Part shown: positions 8,729 to 18,480 of the stretch, in pieces
How the letters are laid out: each line of letters opens with the position of its first letter
Numbering within the stretch: position 1 is the first letter of the stretch
Origin: an uncultured Thalassotalea sp.
Lineage (GTDB): Bacteria > Pseudomonadota > Gammaproteobacteria > Enterobacterales > Alteromonadaceae
Length of the DNA: 64,000 nt
Reading direction: 5' to 3'
NCBI GenBank assembly: GCA_947502355.1
Contig: CANMZP010000008.1
Span: 62,001-126,000 of the forward strand
Translations under genes and position numbers: made by a program
The notes under the pieces: model-generated
Told to the model about the DNA's origin: nothing
The model's input: the letters and a program-made list of their open reading frames with translations, nothing else
The model's database searches: none

Positions 8729-9274
8729 ATGTTTAAAATTTTATTCTTGTTATTTATTGCCATGCCAATATTGGAAATCATGTTATTGATGAATGTTGGT
8801 GCGATTTTAGGTGTTTGGCCAACCATAGGTTTGGTTATCCTAACAGCTTGGTTAGGTGCGGGTATGGTAAGGCAACAAGGCTTAGCAACGTTTCAATCGG
8901 TTCAGGCAAAACTTCAGCAAGGTGAAACGCCTTCAGATGAAATTATTGCCGCGTTATTACTGATGGTTGCGGGTGTGTTACTGCTTACTCCGGGGTTTAT
9001 TACCGATGTATTTGGTTTATTAATTTTATGGCCTGTGTCACGTTCTGCGTTTGTCCGCTTCTTGAAAAAAAACATGGTAGTTAATTCGGGCGCTGGCTTT
9101 AGTCATGGCTTTTCGCATAACTTCGATCAACAAGGTTCTAGCCGTCACGATGATATCGAAGGGGAATATACCGAAACGCATTCCAGCTTTCATTACACAT
9201 CGATAGAATCACAACCGTCAAAAGAAAGCGATGATAAAACCATTGATGGCGAATTTGAGCACAAAAAAGATTAA
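8729..9274 (+). CDS. fxsA: FxsA family membrane protein
   Basis: Inner-membrane protein whose overexpression in E. coli relieves phage T7 exclusion by the F plasmid; normal function unknown. Three or four hydrophobic segments fill residues 1-110 (MFKILFLLFIAMPILEIMLL, PTIGLVILTAWLG, AALLLMVAGVLLLTPGFITD, FGLLILWPVSR). The TPGFITDVFG motif is characteristic of the family. The C-terminal ~60 residues are hydrophilic, acidic and His-rich. It sits upstream of groES in the same orientation, as in many gammaproteobacteria, but a terminator separates it from groES. Confidence 0.93.
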   Translation: MFKILFLLFIAMPILEIMLLMNVGAILGVWPTIGLVILTAWLGAGMVRQQGLATFQSVQAKLQQGETPSDEIIAALLLMVAGVLLLTPGFITDVFGLLILWPVSRSAFVRFLKKNMVVNSGAGFSHGFSHNFDQQGSSRHDDIEGEYTETHSSFHYTSIESQPSKESDDKTIDGEFEHKKD

Positions 9275-9298
9275 TTTGTTCCGGTAATTTTCATCAGC

Positions 9299-9329
9299 AA
9301 AGCGCAGCTCAAACATCTGCGCTTTTTGC
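9299..9329 (+). terminator. Terminator after fxsA
   Basis: Nine-base-pair stem AAAGCGCAG / CTGCGCTTT (9299-9307 / 9317-9325) followed by TTGCTTTTT. It isolates groESL from fxsA transcription. Confidence 0.8.
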
Positions 9330-9357
9330 TTTTTGGCTGAAATTTTTTTAAATGGCA

Positions 9358-9385
9358 CTTGAGAAATTAAAATTTTCCCCCATCT
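9358..9385 (+). promoter_or_regulatory. Sigma-32 heat-shock promoter of groESL
   Basis: CTTGAGA (9358-9364) and CCCCATCT (9378-9385) are separated by 13 bases. The known sigma-32 consensus is CTTGAAA, 13-15 bases, CCCCATnT. It lies 53 bases before the groES ATG. No CIRCE element is seen. Confidence 0.85.
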
Positions 9386-9438
9386 GTAAAGTAACAAAAA
9401 CAATTTTCATTTAATTATTAAAGTATCAGGAGATATTA

Positions 9439-9729
9439 ATGAGCATTCGTCCATTACACGATCGTGTGATCATCAAGCGTAAAGAAGTAGAATCAAAGTC
9501 TGCTGGCGGTATTGTGTTAACTGGCAGTGCAGCAGAAAAATCAACTCGTGGTGAAGTGATTGCTGTGGGTAACGGCCGCATTCTTGAAAGTGGTGAAGTA
9601 AGAGCCCTAGACGTTAAAGTTGGCGATCAGGTTATCTTCAGTGAAGGTTACGGCGTTAAAACCGAAAAGATTGATGGCGAAGACGTTTTAATTTTAAGTG
9701 AAAGCGATATCTTAGCAATTGTTGAATAA
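9439..9729 (+). CDS. groS: Co-chaperonin GroES
   Basis: Heptameric lid of the GroEL folding chamber, 96 residues. The start [29 protein letters not shown] contains the mobile loop that docks on GroEL; the domain ends with [16 protein letters not shown]. An AGGAG ribosome binding site lies upstream. It is transcribed from the sigma-32 promoter just upstream and is followed 84 bases later by groL. Confidence 0.99.
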   Translation: MSIRPLHDRVIIKRKEVESKSAGGIVLTGSAAEKSTRGEVIAVGNGRILESGEVRALDVKVGDQVIFSEGYGVKTEKIDGEDVLILSESDILAIVE

Positions 9730-9783
9730 TTGATTCGCAATCTTATTCTCAAAAAATTAATTAAAAAGCTTACCTTGAGGTAG

Positions 9784-11469
<1,686 letters not shown>

Positions 11470-11505
11470 GATTAATTCCAACATACCCTTTAAGTAAACC
11501 AGCAA

Positions 11506-11535
11506 AAAGCCACAGAATATCTGTGGCTTTTTTTT
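11506..11535 (+). terminator. Terminator of groESL
   Basis: Ten-base-pair stem AAAGCCACAG / CTGTGGCTTT with loop AATAT, followed by a run of eight or more T. Confidence 0.93.
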
Positions 11536-12093
11536 GCCTAAAGTTTTGTTACAACCGCTTTGCTCATCAGCGACATTTTATACCCGTTAAAAAGCGCTTT
11601 ATTCATCCTGAATAAGGAGCTTTCTTTGTGTTTATTCGGCTTTCACAGAATAACAATTGCCGCAACATTGTTGTCTATTTATCCGTCTAATTCACCATTG
11701 ACATTTACAATTGTTTAACCCAGTTAACAGGGAACAAACGATCCTTCGGTTAATTTGAAAGGATTGAAAGATCTGTCTTGCCTATTAAATTCAACTCATT
11801 TAATATGCGCATCCCTATTCACTGGAGCCCTTATTTTACTTGTAATACGGCGTTAATTTCGTGTTGCGTTTGTAAGGTTTTGGTTTCATTGAACGTCAAT
11901 AGAAAATAAAAAAAATCAACAAGCATTATTGATAAGAAACTCTAAAAGTTTTCATCAAATCGTGTGTAATTAAATCGTGTATAAGGGCATGTGTGAAAAA
12001 CATCTGCAAAACGCATTGGTTTAATTAGCTAGTAATAATTTTATTTATTTTGGCAAGAACTATATTGCCGAAATAATCTTGAGGAAGCGCAAA
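11536..12093. other. Long intergenic region between groL and the deoxynucleoside kinases
   Basis: About 560 bases without a credible gene on either strand. Two structures are visible: a 15-position hairpin (11591-11605 with 11609-11623, 13 of 15 paired, three-base loop), which on the minus strand is followed by TTTTTAA and could be a terminator; and a leader hairpin TTTTGGCAA (12048-12056) / TTGCCGAAA (12065-12073) directly upstream of the first kinase ribosome binding site. The rest is AT-rich and I see nothing else in it. Confidence 0.5.
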
Positions 12094-12681
12094 TTGTATA
12101 TAGCAATTGAAGGTAATATCGGTGCAGGCAAAAGCACGGTGATAAATAACCTGGCAAAACACTTAAATTTCGAGGTTATCGAAGAAGGGATAGAATCAGA
12201 CAAAGGCTTTCAAGAGCATTTGGAAGAGCTGTATAAAGGCTATACCAAGAAAGCTTTTGATGCTATTCAGCATTACTTAGCCGACTATCGAGCAAACATC
12301 ATTAGAAGTCTGGATCCTGCTAAAAATTATATTATGGAACGCTCTCTTCAGGGCGCTGCATTATTCTGTATTGCGGAAAATCATACTGATACAGCGACCT
12401 GGACTTTGCAAACATTTAAAGACGTAGAGCAACCGACACACTATTTGTATTTAGATTGTCCTGCAGAAATCTGTGCTGAGCGCATCAAGACTCGTGGTCG
12501 TGAATGTGAACAGGATATGCCATTTTCTTACTTAAAGCGTCTAGAAAAAGCACATCGAGATTGGGGATACATGTCCGAGTGGGCAGGGCAAACGTCGATT
12601 GTCGACTCATCGGTACCGGTTGATGTCGAAGCACTATCAACAAACCTTGAACAAGTTTTGCGTATTAAAGGGGCTTTGTAA
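12094..12681 (+). CDS. Deoxynucleoside kinase (dNK/dCK/dGK family), first of a tandem pair
   Basis: Salvage enzyme that phosphorylates deoxynucleosides with ATP. I chose TTG 12094 because GAGGAAG ends eight bases upstream, giving a start MYIAIEGNIGAGKST that matches the next gene; a longer frame opens at 12079. Motifs: P-loop GNIGAGKST, the substrate-site Glu-Arg-Ser (IMERSLQGAALF) and a LID region (RIKTRGRECEQDM). Length 195 residues is typical of bacterial dNKs. The stop overlaps the ATG of the second kinase (TAATG). Substrate specificity cannot be read from sequence; the paralogues differ in the residues around the ERS motif and the LID. Confidence 0.9.
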   Translation: MYIAIEGNIGAGKSTVINNLAKHLNFEVIEEGIESDKGFQEHLEELYKGYTKKAFDAIQHYLADYRANIIRSLDPAKNYIMERSLQGAALFCIAENHTDTATWTLQTFKDVEQPTHYLYLDCPAEICAERIKTRGRECEQDMPFSYLKRLEKAHRDWGYMSEWAGQTSIVDSSVPVDVEALSTNLEQVLRIKGAL

Positions 12682-13268
12682 TGCCATATGTTTGTATAGA
12701 AGGAAACATTGGCGCTGGTAAAAGTACTTTATTACATAAGCTCGGTGCAGAGCTTGGCTGGGAAGTTGTTGAAGAAGGCATTGAATTCGATCCTAAATTT
12801 CAGGAAATGCTGCAACGTCGTTTAATGGACCCAAGTCCTGAGAACATTGGAGCATTCCAGTTGTATATTGCCTCATTTATGGCAGATAGAATTGCAGCCC
12901 TTGACCCGAATAAATATTATTTGGTTGAGCGTTCTGTGTTTGCAACGCAATTATTCGCCCTTGCGGCCGGCATTCCAAACATTATCGATGCCCTAGCTGG
13001 ACACGTATTACGTGTACCTGCGCCAGAATTTTTTGTTTATTTAGATGTTGACCCAATCACTTGTTTAGAGCGTACCCGAAAGCGTGCTCGTGATGGTGAG
13101 TCGGAATATCAATTAGACTACCTAGAGCTTTTGCATTCAATTCATGACCGATGGTTTAACGATGCATCACAACTTGATCGCGTGATGCGAGTTGTTGATA
13201 ACAGCGATAAAGCGGTAATGGCAATGGCGGCTGAAATCCGTCGCAAAGTAATGAAAATTGCGGCTTAA
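12681..13268 (+). CDS. Deoxynucleoside kinase, second of a tandem pair
   Basis: Paralogue of the upstream gene, also 195 residues, with P-loop GNIGAGKST, YLVERSVFATQLFA and LID RTRKRARDGESEYQ. The shared opening EGNIGAGKST and 'EVVEEGIE/EVIEEGIE' segments show common descent by tandem duplication; overall divergence is large. Translational coupling by TAATG suggests equimolar production and possibly a heterodimer, as known for the dAK/dGK and dAK/dCK pairs of lactobacilli. A strong terminator follows. Confidence 0.9.
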   Translation: MPYVCIEGNIGAGKSTLLHKLGAELGWEVVEEGIEFDPKFQEMLQRRLMDPSPENIGAFQLYIASFMADRIAALDPNKYYLVERSVFATQLFALAAGIPNIIDALAGHVLRVPAPEFFVYLDVDPITCLERTRKRARDGESEYQLDYLELLHSIHDRWFNDASQLDRVMRVVDNSDKAVMAMAAEIRRKVMKIAA

Positions 13269-13297
13269 TTATCTAAAAGCAAATTAACCGTTTCAAG

Positions 13298-13327
13298 AAG
13301 CGAGGCCATACGCCTCGCTTTTTTTAT
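13298..13327 (+). terminator. Terminator of the deoxynucleoside kinase operon
   Basis: Nine-base-pair GC-rich stem AAGCGAGGC / GCCTCGCTT (13298-13306 / 13312-13320), then seven T. Confidence 0.93.
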
Positions 13328-13660
13328 GCGTACAACTTTCACCTCAATTTTCTTTCTATTAAGCCTTGAACTCCCCCCTTATAGCTATCACAACACCTCC
13401 GCTATCAACGATAAACAACCCTGTTGAATCTATGGGCTCTATGGCGACCCTCTGGGTTTTGAAAAATATTTACCACCAATCTAACTTTGTTATTAACCTG
13501 AGTGCCATACGAATTCAGTGTTCAAAGCGTAGGTTGCGCAAATCACTTAAAATATAAAGAGTTAAGCTTGGAGGGAAAACATAAAATAACACTTTTAATT
13601 TGTAACTTGAGTACAATTAAATCACTATTAACATGATTTTTACCTTTAAGGCCTATAAAA
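13328..13660. other. Intergenic region, no gene seen
   Basis: About 330 bases between the kinase terminator and the DUF4136 gene. A 63-codon frame at 13366-13557 lacks a ribosome binding site and any domain signature; I treat it as chance. No strong hairpin or promoter pair stands out. Confidence 0.5.
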
Positions 13661-14194
13661 ATGATAAGAATAATATTTTGTGGATTAGTTGCTTTTATAC
13701 TGAGTGCTTGTGTCCATGTTGAAGAGCCTCTTAGACAACAGCAGCAACAACTCGCCATCACTAGCATGTTTGTCGAACAAGTTAATGTGGATGAACATTC
13801 AACCTATGCTTTTACCCCATTACAAAAAAACGCCAAGGGAGCAAGATACCCCAAGATCACCGCAGAAATAGAAAATTTTTTAGCCGAGCGAAATATTACC
13901 CAAGTCTCTCCAGAAGATAAGCCGACCTTTTTAGTGGGCTACTTATTGCGAAAAGACGAAGATTATAGCGATGAAGACTTAGTCAAAACGTTTGGTATTG
14001 ATCCCGGTTTACCGGATCTTCCAGAGTTGGATAAAGGTACCATGTTGGTCTTTGTCCTTGATGGTCAAAGCAAACAATTTCTCTGGCGCGGTGCAGCGCA
14101 AGGCTTTATTATTGATGACATTTCTGAAGTAGATCGAAAGCATCGAATTGAACAACTAGTCTATGCGATATTTGGACAGTTCGTTAACAAATAG
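13661..14194 (+). CDS. DUF4136-type lipoprotein
   Basis: Predicted envelope lipoprotein of 177 residues. The signal peptide MIRIIFCGLVAFILSAC ends in a lipobox with lipidated Cys17. The body contains the pattern typical of DUF4136 (STYAFTP, then a helix 'ITAEIENFLAERNITQVSPEDKPTFLVGY', then a strand-rich C-terminus ending IEQLVYAIFGQFVNK). Function is unknown for the family. It is followed 76 bases later by another small envelope protein gene in the same direction. Confidence 0.8.
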   Translation: MIRIIFCGLVAFILSACVHVEEPLRQQQQQLAITSMFVEQVNVDEHSTYAFTPLQKNAKGARYPKITAEIENFLAERNITQVSPEDKPTFLVGYLLRKDEDYSDEDLVKTFGIDPGLPDLPELDKGTMLVFVLDGQSKQFLWRGAAQGFIIDDISEVDRKHRIEQLVYAIFGQFVNK

Positions 14195-14270
14195 CTACAT
14201 CTTTTACGAAACTATTTCATTAGTATGTAGGTCTAGTTATTAGTACGTGTTAGTTATTAGGGTCGTAATT

Positions 14271-14774
14271 ATGAAGAAAATGATCACCTTATGTTTTATC
14301 GCCGCTTCTGCTGTTTCTATATCGCAGCAAGCCAGTGCTGCACAAAGCAAAGTGGAATGGTTTGAACCAGAGCACTATGTGGATGTTCGAGCCGCCAATC
14401 AAAACCGAATCAGCTATCGAAAACAAGTATTTCGTGCTTTTGAAAAACACATTGCCAAACGTGCCGAGAAATTGCCAAGCGATCATACTTTAGTGATGAA
14501 GTTTACCGACGTCGACTTAGCTGGTGATGTGCGTTATATGGTGGGACCAAATAACAGCGATATTCGGGTAATTAAGGACATATACATTCCTCGCCTGAAA
14601 TTTGAATACAAACTGCTTGATAGCAACGATAAGGTCGTTAAAGAAGCGTCTGAAAATATCAAAGATATGGGGTTCTTTTCAAATTCGACCAAGCGTCGTA
14701 ACAGTGATTCATTCCACTATGAAAAAGAATTACTCGATGACTGGTTTAAAGACGCCTTTCCTGAATATTTCTAA
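14271..14774 (+). CDS. DUF3016 domain periplasmic protein
   Basis: Small secreted protein of 167 residues. I use the ATG at 14271, which begins a normal signal peptide (MKKMITLCFIAASAVSISQQASA); the frame runs 24 bases further upstream. The mature start KVEWFEPEHYVDVRA and the later FTDVDLAGDVRYMVGPNNSDIRVIKDIYIPRLKF match DUF3016, a family of unknown function common in Alteromonadales and xanthomonads. Probably co-transcribed with the DUF4136 lipoprotein. Confidence 0.85.
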   Translation: MKKMITLCFIAASAVSISQQASAAQSKVEWFEPEHYVDVRAANQNRISYRKQVFRAFEKHIAKRAEKLPSDHTLVMKFTDVDLAGDVRYMVGPNNSDIRVIKDIYIPRLKFEYKLLDSNDKVVKEASENIKDMGFFSNSTKRRNSDSFHYEKELLDDWFKDAFPEYF

Positions 14775-14824
14775 TATCAATAAACGTTTTATAGACAGTT
14801 AATACGATAACATATTACCCATTA

Positions 14825-14859
14825 AAAAAGCCCTACGTCATGTGACGGTAGGGCTTTTT
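14825..14859. terminator. Bidirectional terminator between convergent genes
   Basis: AAAAAGCCCTAC pairs with GGTAGGGCTTTTT around a short centre, with A and T runs on both sides. It serves the DUF3016 gene on the plus strand and the small gene at 14872-15177 on the minus strand. Confidence 0.9.
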
Positions 14860-14871
14860 AGTATCTGACAT

Positions 14872-15177
14872 TTATTTTTTATAGTGGCTTTCAAATTCGC
14901 TAAGCACTTTAAACAATTGCTCAATTTTTTTAACTAAACCGACCAACAGTTCGTGTTGTTTAGTTTGTTGCCAAACCAGAAGTTCATCGGCAATCTCTTC
15001 AATATAAGGCTGAAAGGTATTGGCGTTGGCTTTGAAGCCAGATTGGGGTGGGAAAATGGCACTAAAATTACCCACTTTTTGCTGTCGTAATTCACCCAAT
15101 GCGCTATCGGCAACAATGGAGCGTTTAAGCAGTTGTGAAATATTGTCTATTAATTGCTGTTCAATTTTATTGGTCAT
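14872..15177 (-). CDS. Small conserved-looking cytoplasmic protein of unknown function
   Basis: A 101-residue, mostly helical, soluble protein with no signal peptide. I do not recognise a domain with confidence. The central segment QQKVGNFSAIFPPQSGFKANANTFQPYIEEIADEL looks like a conserved core, followed by a Leu/Lys-rich amphipathic helix. It lies 31 bases downstream of epmB in the same orientation, so it is probably co-transcribed, and ends at the shared terminator. Coding status is supported by the operon position and by codon use like its neighbours. Confidence 0.7.
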   Translation of the reverse strand: MTNKIEQQLIDNISQLLKRSIVADSALGELRQQKVGNFSAIFPPQSGFKANANTFQPYIEEIADELLVWQQTKQHELLVGLVKKIEQLFKVLSEFESHYKK

Positions 15178-15208
15178 GGTTGTGTCTTCAATTTAATCAT
15201 TGTGGCTA

Positions 15209-16225
15209 TTATGCCAAATTAATCGGAGTCTTGTTAGTTTCCCCCGCATTTTCCCGAACTAATTTTGGCATTAAATAGCCGGGTAAAATCGCCATCATTT
15301 GTTTAGCAATTGCAACGGCACGATCTTCTGGCACATCAAAATGAGCCGCCCCGGCTACCGCATCAAGGACATGCAGATAATAAGGGTGAATGTTGGCATC
15401 AAATAGCTTATCCGATAACTGGCAAAGCACATCGCTACTATCGTTTACCTTAGCCAGTAAAACGCTTTGATTAAATAAAGCAATACGGTTAGCAATAAGG
15501 GGAGCCAAGGCGGCTTTAAATCGTTGGTCAATTTCATTTGGGTGGTTAATGTGCAACACCATAACCGGTCTTAAGCGGCTGCTTGCCAGTGTTGTGACCA
15601 ATTCTTTGGTTATTCTCGATGGAATCACAACCGGTAACCGAGTATGAATTCTTAAGCGTTTAACATGTTTAATTTCTTCTATCTTGTGGATAAGCCATGC
15701 AAGGTGCTGATCGTTTGCCATTAACGGATCGCCACCACTAAAGATAACCTCATTAATTTCTTGATGCTCGCTAATATAATCTAATGCCTGCTGCCAACGT
15801 TGCTTATTTGGGCTGTTATCGGCATATGGAAAATGTCGACGAAAGCAATAGCGGCAATTTACCGCACAGCCGGCTTTTACAATCATCAATACTCGATGTT
15901 TGTATTTATGAAGTAGGCCCTCGGCAACCGTATCGTGCTCGCCTAACGGATCGGTGGTATAACCGGTTACGTCTTTAAATTCGCAATTTTGCGGCATAAC
16001 CTGGCGAAGTAATGGGTCATTTATATCACCTTTTATCATTCTGTCGATAAAACTGCGGGGGACTCTAACCGGAAATAACTTGCGGGCGGCAAAATGATCC
16101 TGATATTGGCTAGGATCAATATTTAATAAAGATAATAACTCTTTTGGATCTGTAACAACATTTGCTAATTCTTTTTGCCAAGAAACGTGCAAATCATTGT
16201 GATTCTGGGTTATTATTTGCGGCAT
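15209..16225 (-). CDS. epmB: EF-P beta-lysylation protein, radical SAM lysine 2,3-aminomutase
   Basis: Converts (S)-alpha-lysine to (R)-beta-lysine, the donor used by EpmA to modify EF-P. It has 338 residues with the radical SAM cluster CxxxCxxC at C120, C124, C127 (CAVNCRYCFRRHFPY), the SGGDPLMANDQ motif and the C-terminal PLP-Lys region of short bacterial YjeK proteins. Divergent from efp with only 77 bases between, as in E. coli. Confidence 0.97.
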   Translation of the reverse strand: MPQIITQNHNDLHVSWQKELANVVTDPKELLSLLNIDPSQYQDHFAARKLFPVRVPRSFIDRMIKGDINDPLLRQVMPQNCEFKDVTGYTTDPLGEHDTVAEGLLHKYKHRVLMIVKAGCAVNCRYCFRRHFPYADNSPNKQRWQQALDYISEHQEINEVIFSGGDPLMANDQHLAWLIHKIEEIKHVKRLRIHTRLPVVIPSRITKELVTTLASSRLRPVMVLHINHPNEIDQRFKAALAPLIANRIALFNQSVLLAKVNDSSDVLCQLSDKLFDANIHPYYLHVLDAVAGAAHFDVPEDRAVAIAKQMMAILPGYLMPKLVRENAGETNKTPINLA

Positions 16226-16302
16226 TATTTTTTAATCTCTGCTCACTGACTATAATAGTGCATATTAATATAAATGAGCACACGAATACATAAGAGAAAA
16301 CT

Positions 16303-16872
16303 ATGGCTAACTTCAGTACGAATGAATTTAAAAACGGTCTTAAGCTAATGATTGATGGTGAGCCGTGCACCATTTTAGATAACGAAACCGTAAAACCAGG
16401 TAAAGGTCAGGCATTTAACCGTATTAAAATTCGTAAGTTAATTTCTGGCAAAGTGCTTGAAAAAACTTACAAGTCTGGTGAGTCAGTTGAAGGCGCAGAC
16501 GTAATGGAAACGGATTTAGCCTACCTATACAACGATGGCGAGTTTTTCCACTTCATGAACAACGACACGTTTGAGCAAATCGCAGCGGATGCAAAAGCGG
16601 TTGGTGAAAACGAAAAATGGCTAAAAGATGGCGACATCTGTACCCTAACGTTATGGAATGGCAGCCCAATCGTGGTAACACCACCAAACTTCGTAGAACT
16701 TGAAGTAACTGAAACGGACCCAGGCCTTAAAGGTGATACAGCCGGAACGGGCGGCAAGCCAGCAACATTAAGCACCGGTGCGGTAGTTCGTGTACCATTA
16801 TTCATCCAAATTGGTGAAGTGGTTAAAGTCGATACTCGCAGCGCTGAATACGTATCTCGCGCTGGTAAATAA
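16303..16872 (+). CDS. efp: Elongation factor P
   Basis: Translation factor that rescues ribosomes stalled at polyproline; it binds between the P and E sites. The protein is 189 residues with three beta-barrel domains. The modified lysine is Lys34 in [11 protein letters not shown], the context recognised by EpmA. Its modification enzymes flank it on both sides. A terminator separates efp from epmA. Confidence 0.99.
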   Translation: MANFSTNEFKNGLKLMIDGEPCTILDNETVKPGKGQAFNRIKIRKLISGKVLEKTYKSGESVEGADVMETDLAYLYNDGEFFHFMNNDTFEQIAADAKAVGENEKWLKDGDICTLTLWNGSPIVVTPPNFVELEVTETDPGLKGDTAGTGGKPATLSTGAVVRVPLFIQIGEVVKVDTRSAEYVSRAGK

Positions 16873-16892
16873 TCCTCGCAAAACATGGTAAT

Positions 16893-16921
16893 AAGGGAGC
16901 TTAGGCTCCCTTTTCTTTTTT
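16893..16921 (+). terminator. Terminator after efp
   Basis: Stem AAGGGAGC / GCTCCCTT (16893-16900 / 16905-16912) followed by TTCTTTTTT. epmA begins only 17 bases beyond, so read-through or a promoter inside efp probably feeds it. Confidence 0.85.
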
Positions 16922-16937
16922 AAACGAATACAAGTAA

Positions 16938-17918
16938 ATGAATATGTCTTGGCAGCCTAGCGCATCGATTGAAAACTTAACATTACGGGCCAATATCTTG
17001 GCTCAAATACGCCAATTTTTTGCCGATAAAAAGGTGCTTGAGGTCGATACACCAGCGTTATCACATGCCACCGTAACCGATGTCCATCTAGTGAGCTTTT
17101 CAACTGAACTTAATGAAGCCGGTGGCGGCAATGAAAAAGGTAAGCCACTGTATTTACAAACCTCTCCTGAGTTTGCAATGAAACGTTTATTAGCTGCGGG
17201 TAGTGGTTCCATTTATCAAATTTGTAAAGCGTTTCGCAATGAAGAGTCAGGCCGTTTTCATAACCCAGAATTTACCATGCTCGAATGGTACCGCCCGGGT
17301 TTTGACCATTTTGATTTAATGAATGAAATGGATGAATTATTGCAACGCGTTTTACACACCGAACAGGCCGACATGATCAGCTATCAGCAAGCGTTTATCG
17401 AGCATGTAGGCCCTGATCCAATTCATTGTCATATAGACGAGTTAAAACAAGCGGTAATTAAGCATGAGTTGCATGCCGACTGGGCTGCGCGCGAAACCGA
17501 TAAGGACATCTTATTGCAGTATTTATTTGGTGAGTTGGTTGAAACCAATATTGGCCAACAACGCCCGTGTTTTGTGTATCATTTTCCGGCGAGTCAAGCA
17601 GCGTTGGCAAAGATCAGCACGAAAGACAAAGGCGTAGCAGAGCGATTTGAATTATATTATCACGGTATTGAGCTTGCTAATGGCTTTCATGAATTAACCG
17701 ATGCCGATGAGCAGGAACGCCGGTTTATAGAAGATAATCAAAAACGTCAGGTGCTTGGTTTAGAAACAAAACCCATTGATCATCACTTAATTTCAGCATT
17801 GGCGTCTGGTTTACCAGATTGTGCTGGGGTGGCATTAGGTATCGATCGCTTGATAATGATTGCTGGTGGGGTCGATCGAATTGATAGCATTATGGCCTTC
17901 GGGATTAACAACGCGTAA
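16938..17918 (+). CDS. epmA: EF-P lysine lysyltransferase (LysRS paralogue)
   Basis: Attaches beta-lysine to Lys34 of EF-P. A 326-residue class II aminoacyl-tRNA-synthetase catalytic core without the anticodon-binding domain. Motif 2 ([25 protein letters not shown]) and motif 3 ([12 protein letters not shown]) are present, as is [12 protein letters not shown] and [19 protein letters not shown]. Start at 16938 or at the next ATG, 16944; the ribosome binding site is weak either way. Completes the efp-epmA-epmB set. Confidence 0.97.
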   Translation: MNMSWQPSASIENLTLRANILAQIRQFFADKKVLEVDTPALSHATVTDVHLVSFSTELNEAGGGNEKGKPLYLQTSPEFAMKRLLAAGSGSIYQICKAFRNEESGRFHNPEFTMLEWYRPGFDHFDLMNEMDELLQRVLHTEQADMISYQQAFIEHVGPDPIHCHIDELKQAVIKHELHADWAARETDKDILLQYLFGELVETNIGQQRPCFVYHFPASQAALAKISTKDKGVAERFELYYHGIELANGFHELTDADEQERRFIEDNQKRQVLGLETKPIDHHLISALASGLPDCAGVALGIDRLIMIAGGVDRIDSIMAFGINNA

Positions 17919-17926
17919 CAAAAAAT

Positions 17927-17947
17927 AAATGTTATACTATATCAATT
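17927..17947 (+). promoter_or_regulatory. Zur-box-like operator upstream of the MerC-like gene
   Basis: Half-sites AAATGTTATA (17927-17936) and TATATCAATT (17938-17947) flank one central base. The known gammaproteobacterial Zur consensus has half-sites AAATGTTATA and TATAACATTT; 18 of 20 positions agree. A -10-like GATAATAT follows at once, so a bound repressor would cover the promoter. The site sits 52 bases before the ATG. Confidence 0.65.
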
Positions 17948-17998
17948 GTGATAATATCACTCTTTATTCGTTTGCCTATTTTACCAGAGAAGAGATAC

Positions 17999-18373
17999 AT
18001 GCTTGACCGTTTAGGTATTACAGCCACATCAATTTGTGCCTTACATTGCATTTTATTGCCTGTGTTATTGCCTACGCTGACATTTTTAGGCTTAGATTAC
18101 TTTGCCTCGCATGAGTCGGAGCATATCTTTCTGATCGCCACGCTTATCCTAGGTACCGTAGCATTATTCTCTGGTTACAAAGATTACCATGGCAAGGTAT
18201 ACCCATTTGCCTTGCTTTATGCCGGCGGCTTTATTTACTGGCATAAGCATTCGGTAAGCGAAGCGATTGAACCGGTTATGATCATTATTGGTGCTATTTT
18301 TTTAGTTGCCGCTCACGTTATTAATCTCAAATTGTCTAACCGCAGCCGCCAGTGCACCACCAGCGAAGCTTAA
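17999..18373 (+). CDS. MerC domain inner-membrane protein, possible zinc-responsive importer
   Basis: Small membrane protein of 124 residues. I use ATG 17999, preceded by AGAAGAGA; the frame extends to 17948 but the extra residues would run across the promoter. Four hydrophobic segments, the first containing the Cys pair of MerC proteins (ICALHCILLPVLLP). MerC proteins of mer operons take up Hg(II), but stand-alone chromosomal homologues have no mercury genes nearby, as here. The Zur-box-like site just upstream suggests induction on zinc limitation and hence a role in zinc supply; this is inference. Confidence 0.8.
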   Translation: MLDRLGITATSICALHCILLPVLLPTLTFLGLDYFASHESEHIFLIATLILGTVALFSGYKDYHGKVYPFALLYAGGFIYWHKHSVSEAIEPVMIIIGAIFLVAAHVINLKLSNRSRQCTTSEA

Positions 18374-18480
18374 TACTCGGTTTTCGTAACACATCCTCGT
18401 TTCGCGGATAAGCCTAATCAAAGCCCGCAAACAGCTGCAGGCTCAGTGTGCTTTAGTAACAGTCTCCCCAGTAGAATAAC

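Noticed and set aside
13366-13557. 63-codon plus-strand frame
   Set aside because: No ribosome binding site or recognisable domain, in an AT-rich gap.
17948-17998. Upstream extension of the MerC-like frame
   Set aside because: It would start within the promoter just after the Zur-like site and lacks a ribosome binding site; the ATG at 17999 has one.
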